The notes under the pieces: generated by a model
Seen by the model: only the letters and a program-made list of their open reading frames with translations
The model's database searches: none
What the model was told of the DNA's origin: nothing
Origin: CAYSAD01 sp964428955
GTDB taxonomy: Bacteria > Patescibacteriota > Saccharimonadia > Saccharimonadales > Saccharimonadaceae
Assembly (NCBI GenBank): GCA_964428955.1
Contig: CAYSAD010000004.1
Span: 1 to 64,000 of the forward strand
DNA: 64,000 nt
Reading direction: 5' to 3'
Program-made: the position numbers and the translations under genes
Part shown: piece after piece, positions 40,474 through 49,087 of the stretch
How the letters are laid out: every line of letters starts with the position of its first letter
Position numbering within the stretch: the first letter of the stretch is position 1

Positions 40474-41455
40474 TGATAACAACGCTCAAATTCCTGCCAA
40501 GGATAAAATAATCGATAAGAGCTTACTTAGCGAAGTTGAAGAACCGGATGCTGAGGAGCTTGAAGAAGAGGATGAAGCTGAAAACGAGACCCTGAACGAG
40601 GGTCAATATTTTGATGATGTTTCGGATGACAGTGTCCGTTTGTATTTGCGGGAAATCGGTAAGATCCCACTGCTGAACGCCGAAGAGGAATTGGCGCTGG
40701 CAAAGCGCGTTGTGGCCGGCGAAAAACGTGCCAAGGATAAGATGGCCGAGGCTAATATGCGACTGGTCGTTTCGATTGCTAAACGCTACTCTGGCCGCGG
40801 CTTGGACTTTTTGGATTTGATCCAAGAAGGTAATACCGGCCTGCTACGCGCCGTCGAAAAATTCGACCCAGATAAAGGTTTCAAATTCAGCACTTATGCG
40901 ACCTGGTGGATCCGCCAGGCGATTACCCGTGCCATTGCCGATCAGGCGAGGACGATTCGGATCCCGGTCCACATGGTGGAAACGATTAATAAACTACTGC
41001 GTACCCAGCGCCGCATGACGCAAGAATTGAACCGTGAGCCGACCATTGAGGAGCTTGGTAAGGAGCTCGAGATGGAACCAGAAAAAGTTGAGTATGTCAT
41101 TAAGATCAAGCAAGATATTACTAGTCTGGATGCTGGCGTCGGCCGCGACGGCGAAGACGAAGATTCAGTACTTGGTGATTTCATCGAAGACGAAGATGGT
41201 ACGACGCCAGAAGAATCAGCTGCTTCGCAGTTGCTCAAAGAACAAGTCCAGTCAGTTCTTTCAACGCTGTCTGACCGTGAACAGAAAATCATCAAGATGC
41301 GTTTTGGCCTGGATGGTGGCAAGAGTCATACATTAGAAGAAGTCGGTCAGGAATTCGCCGTCACCCGTGAACGTATTCGTCAGATTGAGGCCAAGGCGCT
41401 GGCCAAGTTGCGCAAGCACAAGGACTCCAAGAAACTGCACGAATATATCAAATAA
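40466..41455 (+). CDS. rpoD: Primary sigma factor RpoD (SigA)
   Basis: The 329-residue housekeeping sigma factor has an acidic N-terminal 45 residues in place of region 1.1, then region 1.2 (DSVRLYLREIGKIPLL), region 2 (MRLVVSIAKRYSGRGLDFLDLIQEGN, FSTYATWWIRQAITRAI), region 3, and region 4 (TLEEVGQEFAVTRERIRQIEAKALAKLR). It starts with GTG after AAGGAG inside the end of dnaG, the classic dnaG-rpoD pair. It should read the -10/-35 elements noted here. Confidence 0.98.
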   Translation: MADDNNAQIPAKDKIIDKSLLSEVEEPDAEELEEEDEAENETLNEGQYFDDVSDDSVRLYLREIGKIPLLNAEEELALAKRVVAGEKRAKDKMAEANMRLVVSIAKRYSGRGLDFLDLIQEGNTGLLRAVEKFDPDKGFKFSTYATWWIRQAITRAIADQARTIRIPVHMVETINKLLRTQRRMTQELNREPTIEELGKELEMEPEKVEYVIKIKQDITSLDAGVGRDGEDEDSVLGDFIEDEDGTTPEESAASQLLKEQVQSVLSTLSDREQKIIKMRFGLDGGKSHTLEEVGQEFAVTRERIRQIEAKALAKLRKHKDSKKLHEYIK

Positions 41456-41465
41456 AGCCCTTAAC

Positions 41466-42035
41466 CTAAAAGTTAATTGATTGTAGTTCCGTGTCAATTT
41501 GGGCGTGGAGCTTGTCAAGATCACCGTCGTTGATGATGTAGTGGTCGGCGATGGCGATCGGGCCACCCTTTTCGAGATTCTCGATTTCTGCCCAGTCGCG
41601 CTCATCGACTTCATTGGCTGTCATTGGCCGTTCAGGCCGGTTTGCCATACGTTGTTTGCGAAGGTGTTTCGGAGTGACGATGGCCACAACGGTCATTTCT
41701 CCCGGGAACTCATGCTTAAGAATCTTGTATTCACTCCAAGTATAGAGGCCATCGAGTACGATGCGATGTTGTCCAGCCTCAATCAAGTCACGGGCTTCTT
41801 TCACGGCACGTTTCACGACGAAATCTTTGCCTTCATGCGCACGGATTTCCTCGCGGAATTTCTCCTGACTTTCCCAGGTGATTTCAATACCAGCTTCTCT
41901 CATGGCTTTGTAAATAATGCCGCCGAAATAAATTTTCGGATAGGCCTTTTTGGCAAGATACTCCACGGCTGAACTCTTGCCGCTGCCAGCCAGGCCGACG
42001 AACGCGATGATTTTAACATTTTCCAGATGATGCAT
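41466..42035 (-). CDS. P-loop nucleotide kinase, dephospho-CoA-kinase-like
   Basis: The 189-residue NMP-kinase-fold protein has Walker A GLAGSGKSS near residue 14, IVLDGLYTWSEY, a lid-like segment KQRMANRPERPMTANEVDERD, and a C-terminal YIINDGDLDKLHAQID like CoaE and archaeal CoaE-like proteins. Substrate uncertain. An extended -10 (TGCTATAAT) ends 7 nt before the ATG (leaderless). It is convergent with rpoD. Confidence 0.75.
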   Translation of the reverse strand: MHHLENVKIIAFVGLAGSGKSSAVEYLAKKAYPKIYFGGIIYKAMREAGIEITWESQEKFREEIRAHEGKDFVVKRAVKEARDLIEAGQHRIVLDGLYTWSEYKILKHEFPGEMTVVAIVTPKHLRKQRMANRPERPMTANEVDERDWAEIENLEKGGPIAIADHYIINDGDLDKLHAQIDTELQSINF

Positions 42036-42113
42036 TCCACTAATTATAGCAAACTCAGTAGTACTTATGCTTGCTTAAGTCGGCTTTCGTTTGAGATTAT
42101 AATGACAATGACG

Positions 42114-42962
42114 ATGAAAAACCAAACTCCAGAGTATGCACCACTTGAGTATAACGAACGGCGACTACAGTCATTTTTTAGTCGGGCAATCTATCGAATG
42201 AATTTACCAAAAGCTTATAGGCCACCAAGCAATGTCGATAGAGCGGCTTTTGCCGACGCGATGATCGGTTTTTATTTGGAAGATTGCGACGATGTTCGTA
42301 CGGAAGGCTCAGGCGATCGAGCTGAAGCCGCTTTAGCACGGGTGGCGTTTACGTTGCAATTTCTCCAAGGAGTTTCGCCGGTAGAACTGACCGAAGAATT
42401 CAATGCTTTAGAGGATCGAGAAGATAATACTAAGTTACCAATGGAGTATGCTCTCGGCGTAGCGGGTATTGGTGCCCGCTATGTTCGCGACACGATGCCG
42501 GTGCTGGAGGAAATAGGTGAACCTATCGAGGTCTATAAAGAGGGTAACTACGAGCATTTTCAAGAACTTGGCGATTTTGTTCGGCGATTGTACGAAGATA
42601 ATCGTGTCTCGCGCGGTGAGGCAAGTGCGCTGATGCTATTGTTCCGCCAGGCTGAATCGTCGGCCACGTTAGCCGCTCAAAAATCTGCCATTACTACCAT
42701 CGAGGAGCATCTGCGAGAGCGACTGAAGCGAACGATTGCGAGGCAGCCACATCGGGGCGACGAACTTATAGATCAGACTTTCGTACGGGGTGCTAACTTT
42801 ATAAAAGTAGTCTTGAAGAATTCGAGTACCATGTTAGTTGATGAGCGAATTTTTAATGCATTGGCAAAAATTGAGCTGATGCGCGATGACTCATTCAATC
42901 CGGCGACAGCCTATCAGAGTGTGTTGGGGCATATCGGCTATACGTTGAATAAAGTATACTGA
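42114..42962 (+). CDS. Hypothetical protein
   Basis: A protein of about 282 residues, soluble, helical and rich in Glu/Arg, without recognised domain (segments RRLQSFFSRAIYRMNL, FVRRLYEDNRVSRGEASALM). Three in-frame ATGs (42102, 42108, 42114) follow or overlap TATAAT at 42098-42103; 42114 fits the leaderless spacing best, 42108 is possible. polA follows 4 nt after the stop, so they may be co-transcribed. Confidence 0.6.
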   Translation: MKNQTPEYAPLEYNERRLQSFFSRAIYRMNLPKAYRPPSNVDRAAFADAMIGFYLEDCDDVRTEGSGDRAEAALARVAFTLQFLQGVSPVELTEEFNALEDREDNTKLPMEYALGVAGIGARYVRDTMPVLEEIGEPIEVYKEGNYEHFQELGDFVRRLYEDNRVSRGEASALMLLFRQAESSATLAAQKSAITTIEEHLRERLKRTIARQPHRGDELIDQTFVRGANFIKVVLKNSSTMLVDERIFNALAKIELMRDDSFNPATAYQSVLGHIGYTLNKVY

Positions 42963-42966
42963 TACT

Positions 42967-45495
42967 ATGAAGCGTTTAGCGGTGATAGACGGAAAATCGG
43001 TATTTTATCGCGGATATTATGCCATGCCGGGATTGTCGCTGGGTGATGGGACACCGATTGGTGGCGTGTTTGGATTTGCCAGTATCGCTATTGAGATTAT
43101 CAAGCAACTCGAGCCGGACTATATCGCTGTGGCCTGGGATATCAAAGGCACGAGTACGTCGAAGCGGACGGAAATTTATCCAGAATACAAGGCCGGGCGT
43201 ACTAAGCCACCCGATGACTTTTATGCACAATTACCGGTCTTACGCGAAGTGCTGGATGCATTTAATTGGCCGCTCTATGAACTCGACCAGTACGAAGCCG
43301 ACGACATCATCGGTACGTTTGCTACCGAAGCTGCAGCAAAGGGTATCGAAACCTGCGTGGTATCGGGCGATTACGACATGCTGCAGTTGATTGCGCCAGA
43401 AACATCAGTTTATATTACCAAGCGCGGTGGGACTGACCTGACGAAATACGACAGTACGGCCTTCATGGAGAAGTATGGCGTACGGGTCGATCAATTCGTC
43501 GATTATAAAGCATTGGTCGGCGATAAGAGTGATAATATTCCGGGTGTGCGGAAAATCGGACCAAAAGCGGCCGAAAGTTTGCTCAGCGCGTACGACACGA
43601 TCGATGGTATTTATGAACATATCGAGGAACTGAAAGGCGCGCAAAAACAGAATTTACAAGATGACAAAGACATCGCCTACATCAGTCAGAAGCTGGCACG
43701 TATATACTGCGACGCGCCGATTTCCATCGATTGGGATGAAAGCGATATTGCCCGGACGGACCTTGCTAAAGTGGCGGCGATTTTGAAAAAATTTGAGTTC
43801 AGTTCACTGATCAAGCGTTTACCAAAACATATGCAACAAACTGAAGACAAAGCGCTTTATTTCGACACGCCAGAACTAGCGAATCTCACGGAAGCTGCTT
43901 GGCCGGAAACGGTATCGATTGACGGGCCGGTGGTACTATACGTGGAAGGCGACGAGTTATGGTTGTCATTGAACAAAAGTAGTGTGACGCATACTAAATT
44001 AGCCGAACTAGATCGCAGCGTCTGGCGGGCGTTCGAACTAGCGACGGTCATCAGTTATGATAGTAAATTGCTTTATCACCAACTAGCTGGTCATGATGTG
44101 CTAGTACGTTTTGGCGAATTGCACGACGTTCATCAGGCGGCTTTTTTGATTGATCCGCTCCGACGCGACCGATCTTTGGAAGCGCTGGTTGGTGGCAAGC
44201 TGGCATCACCCCAAGAGTTTGTAGCTGGTTTGTGGCAAATTTACGATTGGCAAATCGAAGCATTTTCCCATACGCCCAAGCTCAGCAGTGTGGCGCACAC
44301 AATGGATTTTCCACTCAGCTATAACCTGTTTGCTATGGAGCGTCGCGGCATTAAAATCGACACCAAACTACTGGCGGTGATGAGCGAAGAAATGGCCACC
44401 GAACTTGGGCGCTGCGAACAAGAAATGTACGACATGGTCGGTTATGAATTCAATATCGCAAGTCCAGCCCAGCTTTCCGAGGTCCTGTTCACTAAATTAC
44501 AACTGCCGACCACGGGCATAAAAAAGGGCAAGACCAGTTATAGCACCGACCAAAAAACCTTAGAAAAACTACGGGGACAACACCCAATTATCGAACTGAT
44601 CGAGCAAACACGTGAATTGGCTAAACTCAAAAATACTTACATCGATACCTTACCGAAAGTCGCTGACGAAAAAGCCCGTATTCATACCACTTTCAACCAG
44701 GATGTGGCGGCAACCGGTCGACTATCGAGTACCGCGCCGAACCTGCAGAATATTCCGGTTCGTTCCGAGCTTGGCCGTAAGATCCGCGAGGCGTTTATTC
44801 CGGAAGGTGACAATGTTTTTGTCAGCGCCGATTATTCACAGTTCGAGCTTCGGCTGGCGGCAGTTCTGGCAAATGATACTGAGCTCATCAACGATTTTAA
44901 CGGCGATGTCGATATTCACACTAAAACCGCTAGTGATGTCTACGGTGTACCGATGGATGATGTCACGAAAAACCAGCGCCGCGATGCTAAGGTCATTAAT
45001 TTTGGTGTACTCTATGGCATGAGTCCGCATGGTTTGGCAGCGGCAACCGGCATGAGTTTCGTGGCAGCCAAGAAGTTCATCGATCAATATTTCGCGCTTA
45101 GAAAACCGATCCGCAAATTCATCGACGATACGTTGGAAAAAGCTACGGTTGACGGTTACGTGGAGACTTATTTCGGTCGGCGCCGACCGACACCAGATAT
45201 CACAAGTAGTAACTTCATGGTGCGTGAAGCGGCTAAGCGGGCCGCGGCCAATATGCCAATCCAAGGAACGGAAGCAGATTTGATGAAACGGGCGATGATT
45301 GAGGTTGACGAAAAATTAGGTAATCTTGGGCAGCAGATCTTACAGATTCACGACAGTATCCTGGTAGAGTGCCCGGCTGAACACGCCGATAAAGTCGCTG
45401 ACATTCTAAAGACCACGATGGAAAATATCTACCCCGAGCTAGGCGTATCGCTGCGGGTAGACGTTTCAAGTGGTACGAATTGGGGACAGCTCTAG
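42967..45495 (+). CDS. polA: DNA polymerase I
   Basis: An 842-residue repair and primer-removal polymerase. The 5' nuclease domain (residues about 1-290) shows YRGYYAMPGL, YEADDIIGTFA and GDKSDNIPGVRKIGPKAA. The middle 3'-5' exonuclease domain lacks the DxE and other acidic residues, so no proofreading is expected. The polymerase domain has DYSQFELRLAA (motif A), RRDAKVINFGVLYGMS (motif B) and QIHDSILVECP (motif C). This layout is like Taq Pol I. Confidence 0.97.
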   Translation: MKRLAVIDGKSVFYRGYYAMPGLSLGDGTPIGGVFGFASIAIEIIKQLEPDYIAVAWDIKGTSTSKRTEIYPEYKAGRTKPPDDFYAQLPVLREVLDAFNWPLYELDQYEADDIIGTFATEAAAKGIETCVVSGDYDMLQLIAPETSVYITKRGGTDLTKYDSTAFMEKYGVRVDQFVDYKALVGDKSDNIPGVRKIGPKAAESLLSAYDTIDGIYEHIEELKGAQKQNLQDDKDIAYISQKLARIYCDAPISIDWDESDIARTDLAKVAAILKKFEFSSLIKRLPKHMQQTEDKALYFDTPELANLTEAAWPETVSIDGPVVLYVEGDELWLSLNKSSVTHTKLAELDRSVWRAFELATVISYDSKLLYHQLAGHDVLVRFGELHDVHQAAFLIDPLRRDRSLEALVGGKLASPQEFVAGLWQIYDWQIEAFSHTPKLSSVAHTMDFPLSYNLFAMERRGIKIDTKLLAVMSEEMATELGRCEQEMYDMVGYEFNIASPAQLSEVLFTKLQLPTTGIKKGKTSYSTDQKTLEKLRGQHPIIELIEQTRELAKLKNTYIDTLPKVADEKARIHTTFNQDVAATGRLSSTAPNLQNIPVRSELGRKIREAFIPEGDNVFVSADYSQFELRLAAVLANDTELINDFNGDVDIHTKTASDVYGVPMDDVTKNQRRDAKVINFGVLYGMSPHGLAAATGMSFVAAKKFIDQYFALRKPIRKFIDDTLEKATVDGYVETYFGRRRPTPDITSSNFMVREAAKRAAANMPIQGTEADLMKRAMIEVDEKLGNLGQQILQIHDSILVECPAEHADKVADILKTTMENIYPELGVSLRVDVSSGTNWGQL

Positions 45496-45498
45496 CCA

Positions 45499-45527
45499 TT
45501 GACATAAAAACATAAGTATGATATTAT
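45499..45527 (+). promoter_or_regulatory. Full promoter for a leaderless gene
   Basis: TTGACA (45499-45504), exactly 17 nt, TATTAT (45522-45527), then ATG after 6 nt. It shows both promoter boxes in a leaderless arrangement. Confidence 0.8.
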
Positions 45528-45533
45528 AAACGT

Positions 45534-46133
45534 ATGCGAAGAGGTTTTTCACGATTTATTCCAATCATATTTGTGATTGTTATATTCATTTTAATCATTG
45601 CCGCCGGTATATCGATCGTGCGTTTGTTTGCTGGTGGCGGTACGCCGGACAGCTCACAGGTAGCTGAAGAAACTGTCCGGAATCAAGCTTTGCTTAACAC
45701 TGACGCCGGCCATAGTGTCGTTATGCGTCTGCGTGGCCCGATTGTTGGCGACGAAGATTTTCGTAGTTATGAAGTGACTGTGTCATCGAATTCCCGCCAA
45801 TTTAACCGCTATAAAGGCTACCTTGACACGCCACTAGTCAGTAAAACCTACGACAACAACACCAAGGCGTACGACGAATTCGTCCACGCCTTAGCTACTG
45901 CCAAATTTGCCGACGGTACACCATTTACTGGTGACAAAGATGATACGCGTGGCCTGTGTTCCAGCGGCATACTGTACGAATTCGAAATCGTCGAGGGTGG
46001 AGATGTCCAGAAACGACTTTGGACGACGACCTGCAAAGGTTCGAAGGGTTCACTTGACGCTAATGTCGATCAGCTTCGCGAATTGTTCCTGGCCCAAGTA
46101 CCTGATGCGCAGCAGTATATCGGTAAAGACTAG
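45534..46133 (+). CDS. Membrane-anchored hypothetical protein
   Basis: The 199-residue protein has a basic N-terminus and one TM helix (about residues 9-32), then an extracytoplasmic domain with two cysteines (GLCSSG, TTCKGS) that may form a disulfide. No family recognised. The promoter with 17-nt spacing fixes the start. Confidence 0.65.
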   Translation: MRRGFSRFIPIIFVIVIFILIIAAGISIVRLFAGGGTPDSSQVAEETVRNQALLNTDAGHSVVMRLRGPIVGDEDFRSYEVTVSSNSRQFNRYKGYLDTPLVSKTYDNNTKAYDEFVHALATAKFADGTPFTGDKDDTRGLCSSGILYEFEIVEGGDVQKRLWTTTCKGSKGSLDANVDQLRELFLAQVPDAQQYIGKD

Positions 46134-46165
46134 CCGCCACCAGATAAGTCACCTATAATGAGAGC

Positions 46166-46741
46166 ATGATTCGTGCTCTCATTTTTGATTGTTTTGGCGT
46201 GCTCTACAGTGACGGTAAAAGTCATATCCAAAATCTGTGTCCGCCAGACAAACGACAAGAGCTCAAAGATTTGTATGCTCAGGCGGATTACGGATATATA
46301 TCAGGTCAAGACTTTTCCAAGCAGGCCGCGATATTACTTGGTTTGCCGCTCGACGAGCTTGAGCACATTTTTCTGAACCAGAATGTACGCAATCAGCAAC
46401 TGCTTGACTTCATAATGGACAAGCGGCGTACACTTAAGGTCGGCCTTTTGAGTAATGTTGGTGATGATCTGATGAATAAACTATTTTCACAAGAAGAGCA
46501 GGCGACGCTTTTTGACACGGTTGTGCTTTCGAGTGCAGTCGGTTACATTAAACCATCCAGACAAATCTACGAGTTGACGGCAGCCCGTCTTGGTGTAGCT
46601 CCCGAAGAATGTATCTTTATCGACGATTTACCAATCAATGTTGATGGTGCGAGAATCGCCGGCATGGAAGCCTTTCTCTACACAACGAACCATCAACTTG
46701 AAGAAGATATACGACGTTCATTGGGGCGAACAGATGCCTGA
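46166..46741 (+). CDS. HAD-superfamily hydrolase
   Basis: The 191-residue HAD-like phosphatase or dehalogenase has motif I ALIFDCFGVLY, motif II LLSNVGDD, motif III Lys in VGYIKPS, and motif IV IFIDDLPINVDGA. The second position of motif I is Phe, as in the haloacid-dehalogenase/epoxide-hydrolase N-domain group. Substrate unknown. TATAAT ends 6 nt before the ATG. It overlaps mutM by 8 nt. Confidence 0.85.
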   Translation: MIRALIFDCFGVLYSDGKSHIQNLCPPDKRQELKDLYAQADYGYISGQDFSKQAAILLGLPLDELEHIFLNQNVRNQQLLDFIMDKRRTLKVGLLSNVGDDLMNKLFSQEEQATLFDTVVLSSAVGYIKPSRQIYELTAARLGVAPEECIFIDDLPINVDGARIAGMEAFLYTTNHQLEEDIRRSLGRTDA

Positions 46742-47603
46742 ATTACCAGAGGTTGAAACGGTTCGTCGCGGCCTTAGCGAGCTTATTATCGGCAAAGTGA
46801 TCAAAAAAGTTGTTCACGATACGCCAAAGAGTTTCCCGAATGCTAGCAGTGAGGTGACACAGTTCATGATTGGTGCCCATGTGCAGACGGTGCGACGCCG
46901 GGCGAAAGTACTGATGATTGATTTATCGTCTGACTATAGCCTGGTGATTCATTTGAAGATGACCGGCCAACTGGTGTTTGTCGGCGAGCAGCGGTTTGGT
47001 GCCGGTCACCCCAGCGACAGCCTGATCGGTGAGTTACCCGACCGTTCAACGCGAGTGACGGTTGATTTTGGTGACGGTTCGAAATTATTTTTTAATGATC
47101 AACGTAAATTCGGTTGGATGAAGCTACTGCCGACTATCGAAGTACCAAACATCGATTTCATGAAAAAAGTCGGCCCAGAACCGCTCGAAGCCGATTTTAG
47201 TTGGCGGCAATTCGCTGATCGATTTGTGCGCCGCAGCAAAACCAATATCAAGGCAGCGCTGCTCGATCAGACTGTCATAGCCGGTGTCGGTAATATTTAC
47301 GCCGATGAGAGTTTGTGGGGTGCTTATATCCATCCGAAACGACTGGTCGAATCCATCACGAACGACGAATTCAAAAACCTATACCACAAACTGCGCGAAG
47401 TGATGAACTTGGCGATTGAAAAAGGTGGCTCATCCAACCACACCTACATCAACGCAGAGGGTAAAAAAGGAAGTTATATGGATTTCGCACGGGTATTTCG
47501 CCGTGAGGGCCAACCGTGTCCACGTCACCCCGACGTTATGATCGAGAAGTTACGCGTTGCTGGTCGTGGCACGCACATCTGCCCGAAATGTCAGGTAGAA
47601 TAG
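46734..47603 (+). CDS. mutM: Formamidopyrimidine-DNA glycosylase
   Basis: The 289-residue base-excision enzyme removes oxidised purines. The N-terminal catalytic Pro-Glu is in MPELPEVETVRRGL, with HLKMTGQL, the H2TH region (DQTVIAGVGNIYADESLWGA) and a C-terminal zinc finger. The finger reads CPRH...HICPKCQ, so one Cys is His. The start lies inside the end of the HAD gene (ATGCCTGA overlap), so they are coupled. Confidence 0.96.
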   Translation: MPELPEVETVRRGLSELIIGKVIKKVVHDTPKSFPNASSEVTQFMIGAHVQTVRRRAKVLMIDLSSDYSLVIHLKMTGQLVFVGEQRFGAGHPSDSLIGELPDRSTRVTVDFGDGSKLFFNDQRKFGWMKLLPTIEVPNIDFMKKVGPEPLEADFSWRQFADRFVRRSKTNIKAALLDQTVIAGVGNIYADESLWGAYIHPKRLVESITNDEFKNLYHKLREVMNLAIEKGGSSNHTYINAEGKKGSYMDFARVFRREGQPCPRHPDVMIEKLRVAGRGTHICPKCQVE

Positions 47604-47609
47604 AAGAGT

Positions 47610-48524
47610 ATGATCACGCTATTAACTGGTGAAAATAGTTTTGAGATTGAACGAACGCTCACGGCAATCGTAGCGGATTTTGCCGGCCAGTTGGAACGCA
47701 TTGATGGTAACGAACTGGAATCACCGCAATTGCTTGATCTTTTGATGGGTGTCTCGCTGTTTGCTGACAAGCGGCTGGTCATTATAAAAAACTTATCGGA
47801 AAACAAGGTTGTTTGGCTAATGCTAGCAGATTGGATCGGGCGAGTTAGTGACGATATTGATCTGATACTGGTCGAACCAAAACCCGATAAGCGAACCAAA
47901 ACATACAAAGAACTGCAGAAGCTTGCTAAGGTCCAAGATTTCACGTCCTGGAACGAGCGAGACATACGAGTTGCTGAGCGTTGGGCGGTTGACGAAGCAA
48001 AACGACTGGGTTTCACGCTCAGTGCCACCCATGCGCGGCAGTTAGTTGAGCGGGCTGGAGTTGACCAGTGGCGGCTATATCATGGCCTTGAAAAATTAGG
48101 TTTGTTTGAAGATATCACACCAGAGCTCATTGACGACGTCATCGAGCAAGAGCCGAATGAAACGATTTTCGCCTTGCTTGAAACGGCACTGATGGGTAAG
48201 CGCGTTCAATTACACCGCCAGATAGAGGTGCTGGCACTCAGTGAGGATCCGTATCAGGCGTTCGGGCTGCTTGCCAGTCAGACAGTCCAATTGGTGACGC
48301 TGGTGGTGACCGACTCACCAAGCGCCCAGGTAGCGAGGGCGATCGGTGCACATCCATTCGTGCTATCTAAATTGGCCGGGCCAGCCAGAAAGCTTAGCCG
48401 CGCCCAGGCTAAGCAAGTGCTAGAGACGATGATGGAGTGTGATGACGCCATGAAGACGTCAGCTGCCGAACCCTGGCTGCTGATTGAGCGGGCACTAATG
48501 AAAATTGGTTTTTCGAGCGACTAA
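47610..48524 (+). CDS. holA: DNA polymerase III delta subunit
   Basis: The 304-residue clamp-loader subunit opens the sliding clamp. Typical N-terminus MITLLTGENSFEIERTL, GVSLFADKRLVIIKNLSEN, and the C-terminal collar helices (DPYQAFGLLASQTVQLV, AQAKQVLETMMECDDAMKT). TAGAAT inside the mutM end lies 8 nt upstream. The convergent neighbour is rpsT, a common arrangement with holA. Confidence 0.92.
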   Translation: MITLLTGENSFEIERTLTAIVADFAGQLERIDGNELESPQLLDLLMGVSLFADKRLVIIKNLSENKVVWLMLADWIGRVSDDIDLILVEPKPDKRTKTYKELQKLAKVQDFTSWNERDIRVAERWAVDEAKRLGFTLSATHARQLVERAGVDQWRLYHGLEKLGLFEDITPELIDDVIEQEPNETIFALLETALMGKRVQLHRQIEVLALSEDPYQAFGLLASQTVQLVTLVVTDSPSAQVARAIGAHPFVLSKLAGPARKLSRAQAKQVLETMMECDDAMKTSAAEPWLLIERALMKIGFSSD

Positions 48525-48525
48525 T

Positions 48526-48927
48526 TTATTTTGCGGATTTTTTAGCAGCTGGCTTTTTGGCCGGCGCTTTTTTTGTAGCTGTCGTTTTAGCAGCTGGCTT
48601 CTTGGCAACGGGCTTTTTAACTGCTGGTTTTGCGGTTGTAGGCTTTGGGGTAGCTTTAGCGGCTGTTTTTGCTGGTGCTAGCTTTACGTTAGCCGCTTTA
48701 GCAACCTTAGCCAGGCTAGCTTTACGGCGAGCGACGGTGTTCTTTTTCAACAGACCTTTTTTGACAGCCTTATCGAGTTCGCTGTGCGCTTTTGACAAAC
48801 TGACGCTGGTTGGTTTGGCTAGAAAAGTCTTAGTGGCTTCCTTGATATCGCGCTTAATACCGACGTTACGATCGCGACGCTTAACGGTCTGGCGGGCACG
48901 TTTGATGGCTGATTGGATGATTGGCAT
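48526..48927 (-). CDS. rpsT: Ribosomal protein S20 with histone-like tail
   Basis: The 133-residue protein has the normal S20 helical bundle in residues 1-85 (SAIKRARQTVKRRDRN, KGLLKKNTVARRKASLAKV), which binds 16S rRNA. A 50-residue Lys/Ala/Pro tail follows with repeats such as AKKPAAK, resembling histone H1 tails. A minus-strand promoter (TTTACA-17-TATAAT) and the SD AAGGAA precede it. Confidence 0.95.
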   Translation of the reverse strand: MPIIQSAIKRARQTVKRRDRNVGIKRDIKEATKTFLAKPTSVSLSKAHSELDKAVKKGLLKKNTVARRKASLAKVAKAANVKLAPAKTAAKATPKPTTAKPAVKKPVAKKPAAKTTATKKAPAKKPAAKKSAK

Positions 48928-48973
48928 ACATGGTTCCTTTTGTTCTTAGATTTGTTATTGCAATCAAGAGGGA

Positions 48974-49002
48974 ATTATAGGGGAAAAGCGGGGTTTTGTA
49001 AA
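48974..49002 (-). promoter_or_regulatory. rpsT promoter
   Basis: On the minus strand TTTACA, a 17-nt spacer and TATAAT lie about 45 nt before the rpsT ATG. Confidence 0.7.
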
Positions 49003-49015
49003 GTGGTAGAACCTC

Positions 49016-49045
49016 TTGACGGGCTGGTAACTCTTATGGTAAAGT
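49016..49045 (+). promoter_or_regulatory. Promoter of the 49088 gene
   Basis: TTGACG, an 18-nt spacer and TAAAGT with an upstream TGG, divergent from the rpsT promoter. Confidence 0.65.
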
Positions 49046-49087
49046 GATGGAAAACGCGTTAAAAATAGAAACTAGGAAAGCAAAAAG

